A stretch of DNA of 64,000 nucleotides, from NCBI RefSeq assembly GCF_000003815.2, contig NC_049992.1, forward strand, positions 8,607,837 to 8,671,836, written 5' to 3'. The notes under the pieces are model-generated. The model searched no databases, was not told where the DNA came from, and saw only the letters and a program-made list of their open reading frames with translations. Shown here in pieces: positions 44,339 through 56,572 of the stretch (position 1 is its first letter; each line of letters begins with the position of its first letter). Origin of the DNA: Branchiostoma floridae. Lineage: Eukaryota; Chordata; Leptocardii; Amphioxiformes; Branchiostomatidae. The position numbers and the translations under genes are program-made.

Positions 44339-47300
44339 CTACTCCTTGGCAGGTTTGTCCTCGCTGTGGGACTCCGGCTTGGCAGCGTCTCCATCCTGGT
44401 TCGACTGCAGAAGACAAGAAAAAGACGACAACAGTCAGTGAAGCAAAAATCCACATACTACACAACTTCTTCCTTATTTCCCAAGCTTTCTCTGTCGCTG
44501 CGGTCACTCCTGGATCGAGTTCAAACTTTCGCTGAAGGAAACTGTGTTCCAACACTTTCAGAGAGAGGACTATCGTGTTTCTTGCGAGAAGTTTGCAGTA
44601 GCCAGAAGTGATAACAGCTAAAAAGCCCCAACTTTACCTAAACTGAAACAATGATGAACTGCATCTTTCTGTTCTTGCCAACATTCTTAGAACAACTCTT
44701 TGCGGTACTTCTATCGTTCAAGGACAGAAGTAATACAAAATTCTTGAAATAATGGCCAAGAAAACACCACCCCTCTACCCCTTACTCTGAAACACTATGG
44801 AACACAGTATACAAATCCGCATGCACCAGGTATCAACAGCTTTCCCCACCAGCCACCTTCAACAAACTGCATAAGCAACCAACTTAAACCCAAGACGATG
44901 CTGAGAAAATAAGGAGTTAGCTTCCAATAAGCTTGAAATACTTTTCTTGTTCTGCAATATGTGATTCCTAATACTTAGTATCTTTCAGCCTGCCAAAGTG
45001 CTAGCGGCATGCTAGCTGCACTTTTTTTTCTGTCAAATGCAGGATGCAGTGGGGAATGGTATTTCAAGCTCTGCTGTAGTTTATCGTACAGTATCGGGGG
45101 CATCCACGGGCGAGTCCCCTCCCTCCGCTGTGTCCCTTTCCTCGTTGGAATACTGGAAAAAAAGATTCAAAATGAACAGACCACATTTCAGAAGAGGAAG
45201 GGTGCCTTTTAGTAACAATAGACACAGAAAAATACAGTAAATAAATGCTAGGCTACGTGGAGGGAACAAAATTCAGATTAGCATGTATATCCACTACAAC
45301 CAGCCAGATCACAAAAAAATGTAACAATTTTATTTTATACTTCATTGTTCTTCTGACAATTGTGTAGTTCCTCCTAATGCTGCCAGGTGGTGCTATGTAG
45401 AGTTTCAAGCAAATGAACCATTTGGTCAACTTCACGTATACACTCTTCCTTTCAGAGTCACACATTTATAGGCTCTAAGGTAACATACATACCTATACTT
45501 GTTATCTAATATTGATACCAAATGATAAATGTTCAGTGTCTTTAAATCCTTAGTACAGTTAGAGTGCAGAGAAAAGTCAGTCATAAAATTCCTTGATTCT
45601 CCAGAGAATCTGTTCAAATTGCGGGAAGGCTGAAGAACAAACTGAATACAATAAACAAAGAAGCATTATCGTTCTAGGCATAAAAGGCCTGTTGGTTACT
45701 GATGTTTCAACTCATTTCGGGTTTGGCACATTTGGCCATTTGGTGACAACACGCAAGATCAAGTGTCAAAAAGGTCATATCTTTAAAAATCTCATTGGTT
45801 TACGATAAAAAATCACTGGTTATTATTGATCGTGAAGAAGGCAACGGCGGTCGTTGAAAATTTGATGTGTGTATACCTTTTTGTTGGAAGAAACCTTAGC
45901 ACTGTACTCTCATTTTGGGGTTGTTCTAACCTTTTGTCAGAGACCAAGGAATGGTAATGACATGAATTTTCCCAGAGTTTTGGTTGGACCGTTGATCTTA
46001 CGTACCTCAGCCTTACTGCCGGACTGTGGGCGGCGGCGCGGGGGGCCTCTGCGGCGACGGGGTGGTTGCCGATCTTCTGCCGCATTCTCCTTGTTTTCGT
46101 CGGGGCCAGAGCCTTCATTTGAGCGAGGCCTGGGGAAAACATTGTCATTGGTCAAATATCTTCAGACTTTACCCACAGTACCAACTGAAACTAGCTGTGC
46201 TCCACAGTATACTACTGACCAGTATACCAACTGAACCTAACTCTACACTTGAAGGAACTGATCTGCTATTCTGCTAACCCTGACTTTCTTCTACAACTAC
46301 AAAAACATGATGAACTTAACACAGAAATACAAACTGAACAAGTGACATTTAAGACACAAAAACATCTAGGTCCAAAACACAGGACTCCACGTTGGCACTG
46401 TCCATTTTTGAATGTCAATATGCCAGTAGGTTGTCTTTACTGCAAGTTTACTCCAGTTACACTCCAGTGTACAAGTAAAGATTCCTTCTGGAATGGTATC
46501 CCAATCTATGGTAAGAGGTCCAGGGGGAGACCCAAAAAGACATGGATAACATTGCCCTTGAAGATGCCAGAATGATCACGGTAAACAACAACCTGAAGCT
46601 GTTTGACAAAGAAACATGGCCCAGAACCACCTGGCAAAGGATAGTAAGCAAGAGGCATAGACTCCTTGATGCAGGCCACTCAAAGACCTGATCAAGTAAG
46701 TAAGTACGAGTAAAGATGGCCGACCTGCGGCGGTAACGACGGTACGGTGGCGGTCCTGAGCCACGTCCACGGCGGCGGGGTGGGCCACGGCGCTCGTCGC
46801 CCCCCTCACGGTCGTCCTTGTTGTCGTCTCCATCCTAATAAGGGAAACAAATAAACACGCTTTGAGCCACAGATACCTCAGACAAATATAATAACATATG
46901 TTTTAAGTCACAAGTCACAGAAATCAAATTTATCGATCATCATTCAAAAACAACAACGTGATAAAAACCCAAACTGTGAATCAATGTCTATGTATATTTA
47001 TGTACACAACTCATATAAACAACTAATAGTTTAACTTATTCTGTCCCCTTATCAACTAGGATTTTCAAAGCTTTGGTCATGACAGATCTTGAATGTCAGG
47101 TGACTAGAGAGTGCTGTATGCTGGCCAAGGGTAGCAGCGACCTGACAGCTGACACTTATTGTGGATCTTGGTATATCTGGAGCACTTACATCTAATGCTG
47201 TGTACCTTAATCAATTTTAGGTACAGGTACACAGGCTTATATACAGGTACCTGCCATGAACATGTACCTGAACAAGTTTGATCTAATATATGTCATAAAT

Positions 47301-49992
47301 ATAGCCAGCTGACTTTTACAGTAATAAACTGTTGTCTTTAAATGAAGAATTACAAAGCAGCCTTTCTTTTCTGTTTTCAACTGCAACTATCACAATGGTC
47401 ATCTTTGATTCTGGATTTACCTATGTTAAAAAGTGGTGTCCACTAGTGCAGTAGTTAGTGTAGAAAAAGGTACACAGATCTTCAGGTCCACACCTGTACC
47501 TTTTTTACAGGTACAGTACAGTTATCAAAGTACACAGCCCTACTTACATCTACATCCCGGTTGTCGTCATCACGGGGGGGACCACGGTAGCGGCGGCGGT
47601 AGGAAAACGGCCTGCCACCCCTTCCCCGTCCCCCACGGTACCCGCCACGGCCCCGGCGGGGAGGGCCTTCGTCGCGCTGTTCTCCCTCGGAGTTTGTGCC
47701 TCCCTCGCCGCTGTGCTCCCCGCCATCTTTGTCTGGAAGGAGGACAGACAAGGTCTTAGACTCTTACAAATGACAATCAACAACTCAAGACAAGAAAGTT
47801 GCAAGAGAATAGTTTTGATGACCCAAATAAAAAAAATTTACAAAATGGAAACCAATTCACACGTCTACATTGTTACAAGAAATGAAATTCTGAATTGAAG
47901 TTATTTTAGTGACACAAAACTGCCGAGACATTCTGCATGTGACAACAATATCAAGTGATCAACTTGAACTTGTACAATATCTAGAAAACATCTTTGCCTT
48001 TATATAGAGATGAAGTAAAATGTCTATTCTATATTTGGTACAAACATATGTACTTTAAAGTCACCTTACAGAACAAAAATCAACTTTTTTTCCATGCTGC
48101 TCAACAGATACACAAGATAACTGATGAAGTCAACATGTAAACAACAACACAACGTACCATCCTGGCGGTTGCTGCGGTAGCGACGTCGCCCGCCTCTGCC
48201 GCCGCCGTCCCCACCGCTGTAGTAACGGGGGCGGTAACGGCGGCGCTCGGCGGCGTACTTGCTGCCTTCCACGGGAGCACCTTCAGGGCCAGTCACGTTG
48301 GCCGCTTCATTGCCCTGGAGAAAACGATATAAATGTGTAAATTCGTAAATAGTTTCATCAGGTTGGTAAAATGCTCATATAGTAAGGTTCTTCTAACACA
48401 ACTGATATAGTACTCAGTACGTACTTACTTCCAACATTTCGGTGGCTGTCAGACACCATCATAACGATTAGTATGGCAGGAAGAGAGTACTATTTCGAAT
48501 TTGTGTTTGAAGAACGTTACTACAGTCAAACCTGCCCAAGACGACCACCCGGGGGACCGGAAAAAAACGGTCGATTTGGACAGGTGGTCGCTGAGAAGAG
48601 TATCGACTCAAAACATGCCCGATGCAAAGTATAAATGGTTGCCGTTGTGTTTAATGGCAAATAGCAAGCACACTGCACGCACGCAAAGAAGCGAGGTCTT
48701 TAATGTCAAATACAACACGCACACTGTAAACTGTAAATTTAACCCCAAAATCCGACGCAAACTGGCCGATTTCGGAACAAAATCGCGCTAATTATCATAA
48801 AAAATCGATGAAAACCTCAATCTTGAAAATGATGCGGTCGTTATAGGTCGCAATTTGGGCCGGTCGCGGTCGCGTTGGCCAGGTGGTCGTAGAGAAAAGG
48901 TCGCTTAATGCTTACGTCAATGGGAAAATAAATCGGGACCAAGAAAAAGCGGTCGAAATGGCCAGGTGGTCGCTGAGAAGAGGTGGTCGCTCGGGCAGGT
49001 TTGACTGTATATGAAATGTGTAAATTGTGTTCATCTTTAATCATCAACATGATGCAACACAATTGTTGAGATACAAACATTTGACATCCTTCAACTGCAC
49101 AATGCGTAACAGCAAAAAGGCTTTTCTCTTTCTTCAAAAAGTGAAGATCAGTATCAAATATATTTATACAATTGCAGCTTCATTTGAATTTTCCTACATC
49201 AAAATCCATAACATATATGGCTGAAATTTAAATCCATTTAGTAGAACTGGAAAAAATATCAGTCTCCTCTATCTTGAAAACAGTAAAAGCAGAGTAAGAA
49301 ATATATAAACTTTGTTTTGACATCAAAATCCATGCTATATTTGACCCAACATGCATCCTTAACTTCCCATAACAAAGGCCTTTATCATCAAAATAGTGAA
49401 AGTCTTCAGGATCCAAAACAGATCCATGACTCAAAGTTAACAGTGTCCCACTAGCCACTCAAGTTTGGCTTGCAACAACTCAGCACATGCTTAACAAAAA
49501 TTTGAGACATTTAAAAATCCCATGTACACACATGGGTCCAATGCAAGCTGAAACCAAGTCTCTTCAAAGGTAAAATTTGGCAGAAAATCCTCAAGTTGAT
49601 TTTTTTACATTATTCAAAGATCTGTAACTACATGTTGCAAACTTGCAGAACACATTTTCTGCTCTTAGTAACAATGTCTTAGTAAATATCATTTACAGTA
49701 CTAGTCTGGGACAATTGAATCTCGCTTTGGTAAAGTTTGAATTTCTGTTGGGGAAACTTTGGGGACATTCTGTATCTGTATCTTTATAGCCGGTATAACT
49801 GCCATTCGGCGTAACACCAGCTTCGCAGGCAGGCGGCACGTTAGTGGAACCGGGAAAAGTTAATTTCGAGGGCTGGAGATGGTTCTGTAACGTGATACTG
49901 ACCTTCTCGCCTTCAACGACATCAAACTCCACGACCTCCCCGTCACCTACGCTGCGCAGGTACTTCCTCGGGTTGTTCTTCTTGATGGCCGT
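44339..49992 (-). CDS. ybx1: Y-box cold-shock RNA/DNA-binding protein, 3' part (YBX1 type)
   Basis: Seven exons on the minus strand: 49992-49903, 48314-48158, 47732-47548, 46834-46725, 46129-46006, 45152-45090, 44404-44339; phases 0,1,0,2,0,0. The first encodes [29 protein letters not shown], the second half of the cold-shock domain, exactly at the exon border used in vertebrate YBX genes. Next, [23 protein letters not shown] closes the conserved core. The rest alternates basic/aromatic clusters ([46 protein letters not shown]) with acidic clusters, the Y-box protein C-terminal pattern for RNA binding and multimerisation. The stop is TAG after SEDKPAKE. The 63-bp exon 45152-45090 is frame-neutral and may be alternative. 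The exons for the N-terminus and the first half of the cold-shock domain (VKWFNV, GYGFI, EDVFVHQ) were not found up to 64000. Roles known for the family: mRNP packaging, translation and transcription control. Confidence 0.93.
46470..46710 (+). mobile_element. 3' end of a decayed non-LTR retrotransposon (LINE)
   Basis: Plus-strand frames read [12 protein letters not shown], then after one frameshift [38 protein letters not shown] and a stop. GRP(R/K)KTW near the end of ORF2 is typical of LINE reverse-transcriptase proteins. Just after the stop comes an AAGT microsatellite tail (46695-46706). Inserted in the intron between YBX1 exons 46834-46725 and 46129-46006, antisense to the gene and abutting the first of these. 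Confidence 0.7.
48521..49009. mobile_element. 489-bp TIR element, TACAGTCAAACCTG ends
   Basis: TACAGTCAAACCTGCCCAAGACGACCACC and GGTGGTCGCTCGGGCAGGTTTGACTGTA are inverted with TA at each edge. Subterminal GGACAGGTGGTCGCTGAGAAGA and GGCCAGGTGGTCGCTGAGAAGA repeat. Shares TTAATGCTTACGTCAATGGGAAAA with the 1.6-kb element at 28039-29645. YBX1 intron. Confidence 0.85.
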
Positions 49993-50114
49993 CTGGACAA
50001 AAACAGAAATTAAATGTTTTTAAAAAATCTATCAATCATCAGACCAAAAACAACAACATGCTAAATATGAAAAACCAAACTGTGAGCTAATACGATTCTT
50101 CCTAACAAGAAATC

Positions 50115-50255
50115 ATGTACGTGTATAGTGACACATACATGTCTATGTATATGTATGTACATGTGATGATGTGCATATGTATTTGTATATGTGCATGTGC
50201 ATATGTATTTGTATATGTGCATGTGCATGTGCATTTGTATGCATGTATGATGTAC
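50115..50255. repeat. Alternating purine-pyrimidine tract (GTATATGTGCATGTGCA)
   Basis: Repeats of TGTATATGTGCATGTGCATATGTATT with nearly unbroken purine-pyrimidine alternation. It reads open in several frames on both strands only because of its periodicity. Confidence 0.85.
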
Positions 50256-53200
50256 AATATACCACTCTCTTTGCTAAGAAAAAAATGCACTGCAAATATA
50301 CAGGAGAACAACAGAGGGAGGTTTTGATAATAAAACAGCACAAGAGCTGCCCCAAATTGTATTTTTTTTTAATCTATTCTTTTTTTAATCGTTAACAGGA
50401 ACTTTCATTGTTTAAACAATTGAACAATATTCTAGCAGAAAAACTGCCCCCAAATCATATCAATGCTTGATTTCATTTTTATTTTCTAATCATATTTTTT
50501 TGTAACTACATCCTACCAGCACTTGTTGGATGGATTTATTCAACATATTTCCCATAACTCTAACTGGGCTGTTAAAATATTTCATCATATTTCTATTGCT
50601 TTTATTTTTTCAAGAAAGATCTGCCAAGTGCGAGACCTTTTGACTGCTAAACAAGCATAGGAGGTCTGAATTCCATGAACATCCATAAAATATTCTACAC
50701 TTAAACGCGTTCAAGAGAAACTATTAGACATTCAATAGAAGACATTGGACAGAACAGCTGTTTATGATGGCTTCAAACAAGCCCTGACTACCAACATCCT
50801 TCTGCACTGATTCATGTCTCCGTGAATTAGTACAGACGCTGACACAAATTGGTGCAGATTTACAAATTAGCTACGTAAGTCCCGCATTCATCTACCAAAC
50901 CTGGCAGGCCCTCAAATTGCCAATTACCACCCGAGTGACAGAAATCAGAGAAGATGCGAAGTGTGTGTCCAGCGATGCCTCACACATCAGGTATCAACTT
51001 CCATCGTCAACTAAGAGATCCAGTTACAACATAAAACACAACTCTCGAGTTGCAACATTAACTCAAAGAACCAAGTGTTGGGTTACAACCATACGTTTTG
51101 CTGTAATATAAAGAAATCTACATCTTGACAAATGGCTGGATTACCATGGACAGTTGGGTGAATTTTGCACCTGATTTAGTCCAGCTGCAACATTTCCCCT
51201 CCCCATATATCCTAAGCCTGCACAGAAGATATACCGCACCTCACACTCACACAGGGATTAAATACTTTATTGCTGATGTCCTTTTTATTCAGCTTCAGCC
51301 AAGCGATAACTAAGCAAAGTATATCATCAGCAAATAAAAGTCCCTACTTGTTTCAAGAAACTTCTCGCCGCGTTATTATTTATTGCCGCCGCTCGTTAGT
51401 TTCGTCGTCGGACGACATCCGCGCGCCGGACCAAAGGAGAACGATGTCCCCCGGCTCTAGCGGTGACATTTCTGTTTTACGGTGAGATGGTAAGTGGCAA
51501 CTCCGAGGGAAAGAGGAGACAGGAGCTCGCGCCTATTACTTTATGACTAGGGGCTGAGCCGGCCCATCTTTCACAGGTGACATTGTGTTCACCTACTGCA
51601 GGTCGTTACCTCTAAGTCCCAAAATGGTCCTACATCCACTGCAAGGGTGGAGGCACTTTTAGATGACAACAAGCTGACAAATATTCAGAAACTTACCAAA
51701 TTTTGAACCCAAGACTAAAGAGCAGGGAAGGAGCTGCCCCGTTTGCTACAGTACCGCTCGCCATCCTCCCAAGCAAAAGGCGCTTCGCGTTCAAAACAAA
51801 TACACGTGTAGCACCGGTCATGTGACTTACGCCAGCGCCATCCGTGCTGGCCAAACACCACGTGTTGCCATTCGATCTCGAACACAGCGAAATGCGAAAT
51901 TGCGCACAGCGGCCTCAATGTTATTACCCGGTATGCGTTCGGGTTACGGGGTCACCACTGTATTTATTAACCTCAGCTTTATAACCCCACGACGCTGGCA
52001 ATGGAATATTCAATCAGGGTCAACATCAATTCACCTTGACGAAAATCCGCAAATCAAAAACCATTAAAAGAATTCTCCTTCTAACATTACAGCCACACAA
52101 ATTTCCTTGTCCACTTGAACATAACACCAGCGCATTTATTGTGACAGTAACGAATGTTGCACCTATTAGCTGAGATTCTGTGCCTGGTTTCATCTTTCCC
52201 TCCACCCACCCATTTTCCTCCCCGCCAAATATTCCACCAGCACTTGGCATTTTTCCACTACACTAATCAGTAGTCTATGGACCCTTCCATATGGAATTGG
52301 GTCCCCTAAATGTCATGGAATGGCAGGTGATTGAAGGTGATTTGTGGACGGGGCAAACTTACCCCTTGCCTAATGCGGCAGCAATACAAATGATGGGGCC
52401 CAGAGCCTACAGAAATGTCACCGGCAAAATTACAACAGTCCATAAAAAGAAGTGTTGTTCCTCTCCATAGGTGGACTAGACATGCTGAACCATTCTTCAC
52501 ATGGGTGAATTTAAGCTCATCAAAGATGTATTTTCTGGCCCCAGGCTCTCCCAGTCGCCGGCACTACATCATGCCCCGCATTATTCAGGTGCGTCATCAA
52601 TTACTGAAGTAAATGTCAGGACCAAAATGTAAAACGGTCACTCAAAACACACCCGTTTCCTCAAAAATATCAAAGAAAACCTAAAAAGTTTAACAGCCTT
52701 CCTTACAGTTACACAGAATGAATGAGCTGGATGTAAGTCCTGATGTGGAATCTGGAGTAATTTTATCCTCTGAACACATAAAAGAGATGAAAGATGATGT
52801 GTAGAGGGCAGTAAAACGCGCCAGCATGCGTGAAGGTGAGATTAAGTTTTTGGCAAGATCGTCCAGGACCCTATTTGTCGCCCGCTCTCCTGTCTGTAGG
52901 CAGTTTTCTCCGTCTCAAGGCTGTCCCGTTAATAACCTGTCAGCTCTCGACAACATCACAATTTCTTACAGTTATTCTCCACACACAGTGCAGAGGGATG
53001 TTGGGGGGATTCCACTCCTGCACAACTTTCTACTTTGGAGACCCAAAACTCTCTCTCTCTCTCTCCTCCAGAACTGCTGCGCGGAGAAGCATAGATTTCA
53101 GAGAAGGGAAGTTCCAGCACGTGCTGGTGTGGTGTGAAGCGACGCGCGTCATGTGACAGCGCGTTCCACGTGTGCTTGTTTTGGGCAGAGTGGCTGCATT

Positions 53201-56117
53201 AGAAGCTAACAAGATTACGGGAAGATGTGGGGCAATTTCAGCCGCCATGACACAGATACGAGGCCGGGGTCAAACCAGCTGGTCCGTGTGACATGTGTAA
53301 TTATTAATGGAGAATGAAACCTTAACATGCACGCCGTGAAGACGGCGGTAAAACGCTGCGGAAGCAAGTTATCGTATTGACGGTACCATTCCCTGTGTCG
53401 GTTTATTATCGTCCTTTTTTTCAAACATAGCAATAGGCCGACTATACTTCATCAACTGTTCCATGAAAACATATCCTAACAAAAACAAGTACAATACTCA
53501 TCCAGTCATTTGATTGCAGATTTGAGAGGTTGCTCGGAACATTTTGTGTAGAAATCCACTGTCAACAGTACCCTGTATCTACAACGAATCTGATGCCAAA
53601 AGGCTACCTCAGCAGCAAAGAGATTACAGCCACATCGTGCTGATATCAAGAGTTCACAAAATCTATCCATCTTTCTATCAGCAGTTCTTCCTGTCCAGGC
53701 ATACTTTTTAAAAAAATTACTAGTCCCTTGACAACAGGAGTCCCTTTCAGATGCCCCCCAAGTGAGGATGGGCCCACAATCTCTCCACTTCAGGGAGACT
53801 ATTCTCCTCTTCTCTTGATAACCTCTCGCCCTTCCACCGCAGCGCCCTTCCTGATGGCTCTGCCAGCGAAATAAAACCCTGTGTGCGTGCTACACCGCTA
53901 TCATCTGCCCGCACTCACCTGACCCCTTCTAAGTTGGATTTTCTCGCATTTCCGCAAATCCCTACGCCGGACACGTAATGCCATCAAATGGCAAGTTTTG
54001 GGAATGGGAGCGTATATCTGGGGCGACAACCACGCAGCGGGAAAGGGCACTAGAGGCACGGATTGTAGAAAGTTTCCAGTCCGTTGCCCATTATTATCAC
54101 ATGGCACAGAGCTTTGAAGCACTCGGGTAGCCGGGACGTCTGCTGAAGTGAGATATCACGCTTTCTCTGATTGCTGTCAGACAACATGTGCTAAAAAGAC
54201 GGTAGCACTTCCATTTGAAGTTGAGCCATGCGACCGTTTTCACATGTGTAGTCAAGAAACAGAAAACATAGTGATAACAAACTTAAAGGTCAACCAAAAA
54301 TCCTATAGTCCTACTGTCTTTTGCTACTGAAAATGATCCACATGAAATAGATTTAACTTACAATAAGTTACATAAAAGTTACAATGTAGCATGTCCAAAA
54401 CAAACTACTGAAATAAAACAAATGCAAATGTAGTTTTAAATCAGGATCCACGAAAGACAGTCACAGAAATGCCTCGCTGTTAAGCATTTTAGCAAATTTA
54501 GAACAAAACCTAAGGAACAGGACAAAATGGCATGTCGCCATCAACCATAGTTAAACAGGATTGGCCATTGTCTATCTGCTATCTTGGCTATGTTTTCCGA
54601 GCACTTGGAAATAATTCCGGTGCGGTGACGAATGTTCTTCTGATATCTGAAGACAGGGAGGGTTGGCCAGCCTTCATCGCAGGAATCAGTGTGGTACGCT
54701 CGATACTTTATAGGCAGCAGCTCCCAGCCATGGCGATAAAGAGGTGATAAAGGACTAGATACTGCGAATGAAAAATCATTGCCTTCTCGCCGGGCAGGCA
54801 GATAAGTTACGCTGACGGTGATCCATGCGGGTTGCCGCGACCCCTGCCCCCGCTTCCCCGGCTCGCTTATGGCGGCAGGCATCAGATAAAACTCTGGGTG
54901 AATAACATGTTCGGTCTCAAAAACTCCTAACCTCGCCCACGACAGGCCAGAGTGCTGCTGTTCCAGAACGTTTGACAGAAGCAAAATCTTCAATAGTTCT
55001 AGAAAAGGATCCTCACACTGAGAAAGTCGCTGTAAGACACAGATTTGGGACCCAAAAAAATCAAAATTTGCAGATGGAATTCTATCTACAGCAAAATGAT
55101 GAGAGTACTGTATTTAAATCATCAGTTCAAGAACAACAATCTTATCAAAAACTTTTTAAAAAAATTTTAAAAAGTACGTAGGCATTTTCTTTCGCGATTA
55201 TTTTGCGTACGTTCACAATATTCATTTGCGTGGCATTGTACCCACGCAACACGTGCGAAAAACGGTCCGCGTCAAGCAAGCGCACGCGGCCAAAAATACC
55301 ACGTGCTTTTACGCCCGCTGCATTATGCAAGAACGCGTTGCCATAGCAATGTCAATTTGCTGCCCCGAAATGACCCATATTTTAATGGCCTTTTGGCAAG
55401 AAGCCGGGCCATGATTACATCCATTACATTTACAGAGCCACGGCTTTAACTTAGGCAAATTGATACAACTGCCCGGGAAAACAAAACCACGTGGACTCGC
55501 TCACGGATCAAAACAAAACCCACGCGCACGCGACGCGGAAGCGCTCCATGGTACCGTCGCGTACAACGGTACTGTCGCAGTTATATCTGAACAGAAAAGA
55601 AAAACTTTGTGTCCAGTTCTGATACTGCTGCAAAGAGACAACCCGAAAGGGGCCTTCAGTGGTAAATGGTGTCCTTACTGCTGGGTTTTATGCGCAGGAT
55701 GTGATCATACATGCATAGAAATGCCCTGGCAATAGGATAGGGACCATGCAGCCTTGATGGATGGGGGGCCGTCTGCAGCAACTGCACTGATGGAGCGTCC
55801 GTCCCACGGTACTGACAGGGTCGCCGGGGTCACGGCACACGCATGACGCGGTAATGTTCCCCACGGAGGGACGAGCAAGTTCACCTCCGCGTCCCACCCA
55901 CCCTGGGATGACTAATGGTGGGGATTGGACTCTCCCCAGAATGATTAAAATGTTGCCCCGGTGTTTGTGACAAGGGTCACCTTACGAGACGGGGAGATGG
56001 GAAGTAGACGGTGATGGCGGGGTGAGCAGGAGACACACAGATGACTCCCTGCTCCATCTCACATGCAGATCTGCCACAGGATTCACTCTGGGCATGATTT
56101 AAACATGGCATGGCCTC

Positions 56118-56572
56118 CAGGCTTGACACAGGTCAACACAAGCAGTCCCTCGCATACATGACATTATAATAGAAGAGGCACCTGTATCTTCCACACATCA
56201 AAAACTCAAGAAACCTAACTAGACTATTTCCTGCATGGGTCACTTCTATGACCGAATGGCAGGGCAGGTATAACTGTTGTCCAACGGAATCCACAATACC
56301 TATATTCTTTCAATTTCTACTTCTATTGGCTGTTATTTCTTTTCTCCAGTCTTGACATGTAGGTTAACACAACCAGTCCATTGCATACATGACTAATAGA
56401 AGAGGCACCTGTGTCTTCCACTCATCCAAAACTCAAGAGGCCCAACTGCACAATAGAGAAAGCTAGCTATACGTTTTTCTGCATAGGTCACTTCTATAAC
56501 TGGATGGCAGGGCAGAGTCTAACAGTATCCACAATACCAACCCATTTTTCATTTCTCCTTCTATTGGCTGTG
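56118..56572. repeat. Tandem duplication, ~230-bp period
   Basis: 56118-56335 and 56352-56572 share CA.TCC.T.GCATACATGAC, AATAGAAGAGGCACCTGT.TCTTCCAC, CAAAACTCAAGA, GGTCACTTCTAT and CTTCTATTGGCTGT in the same order, with moderate divergence. Confidence 0.75.

Noticed and set aside
44163..44555. 130-codon minus-strand ORF over the YBX1 terminal exon
   Set aside because: It is in a different frame from the real exon 44404-44339, which matches the Y-box C-terminus and joins in phase.
50115..50395. Five overlapping ORFs of Tyr/Met/His/Cys-rich peptides
   Set aside because: They arise from the periodic TATG/TGCA tract, open in several frames on both strands.
52485..52505. A possible VKWFNV-coding YBX1 exon on the minus strand (GTGAAGAATGGTTCAG)
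   Set aside because: Translation gives VKNGSA in the only open frame and the neighbouring cold-shock residues are absent.
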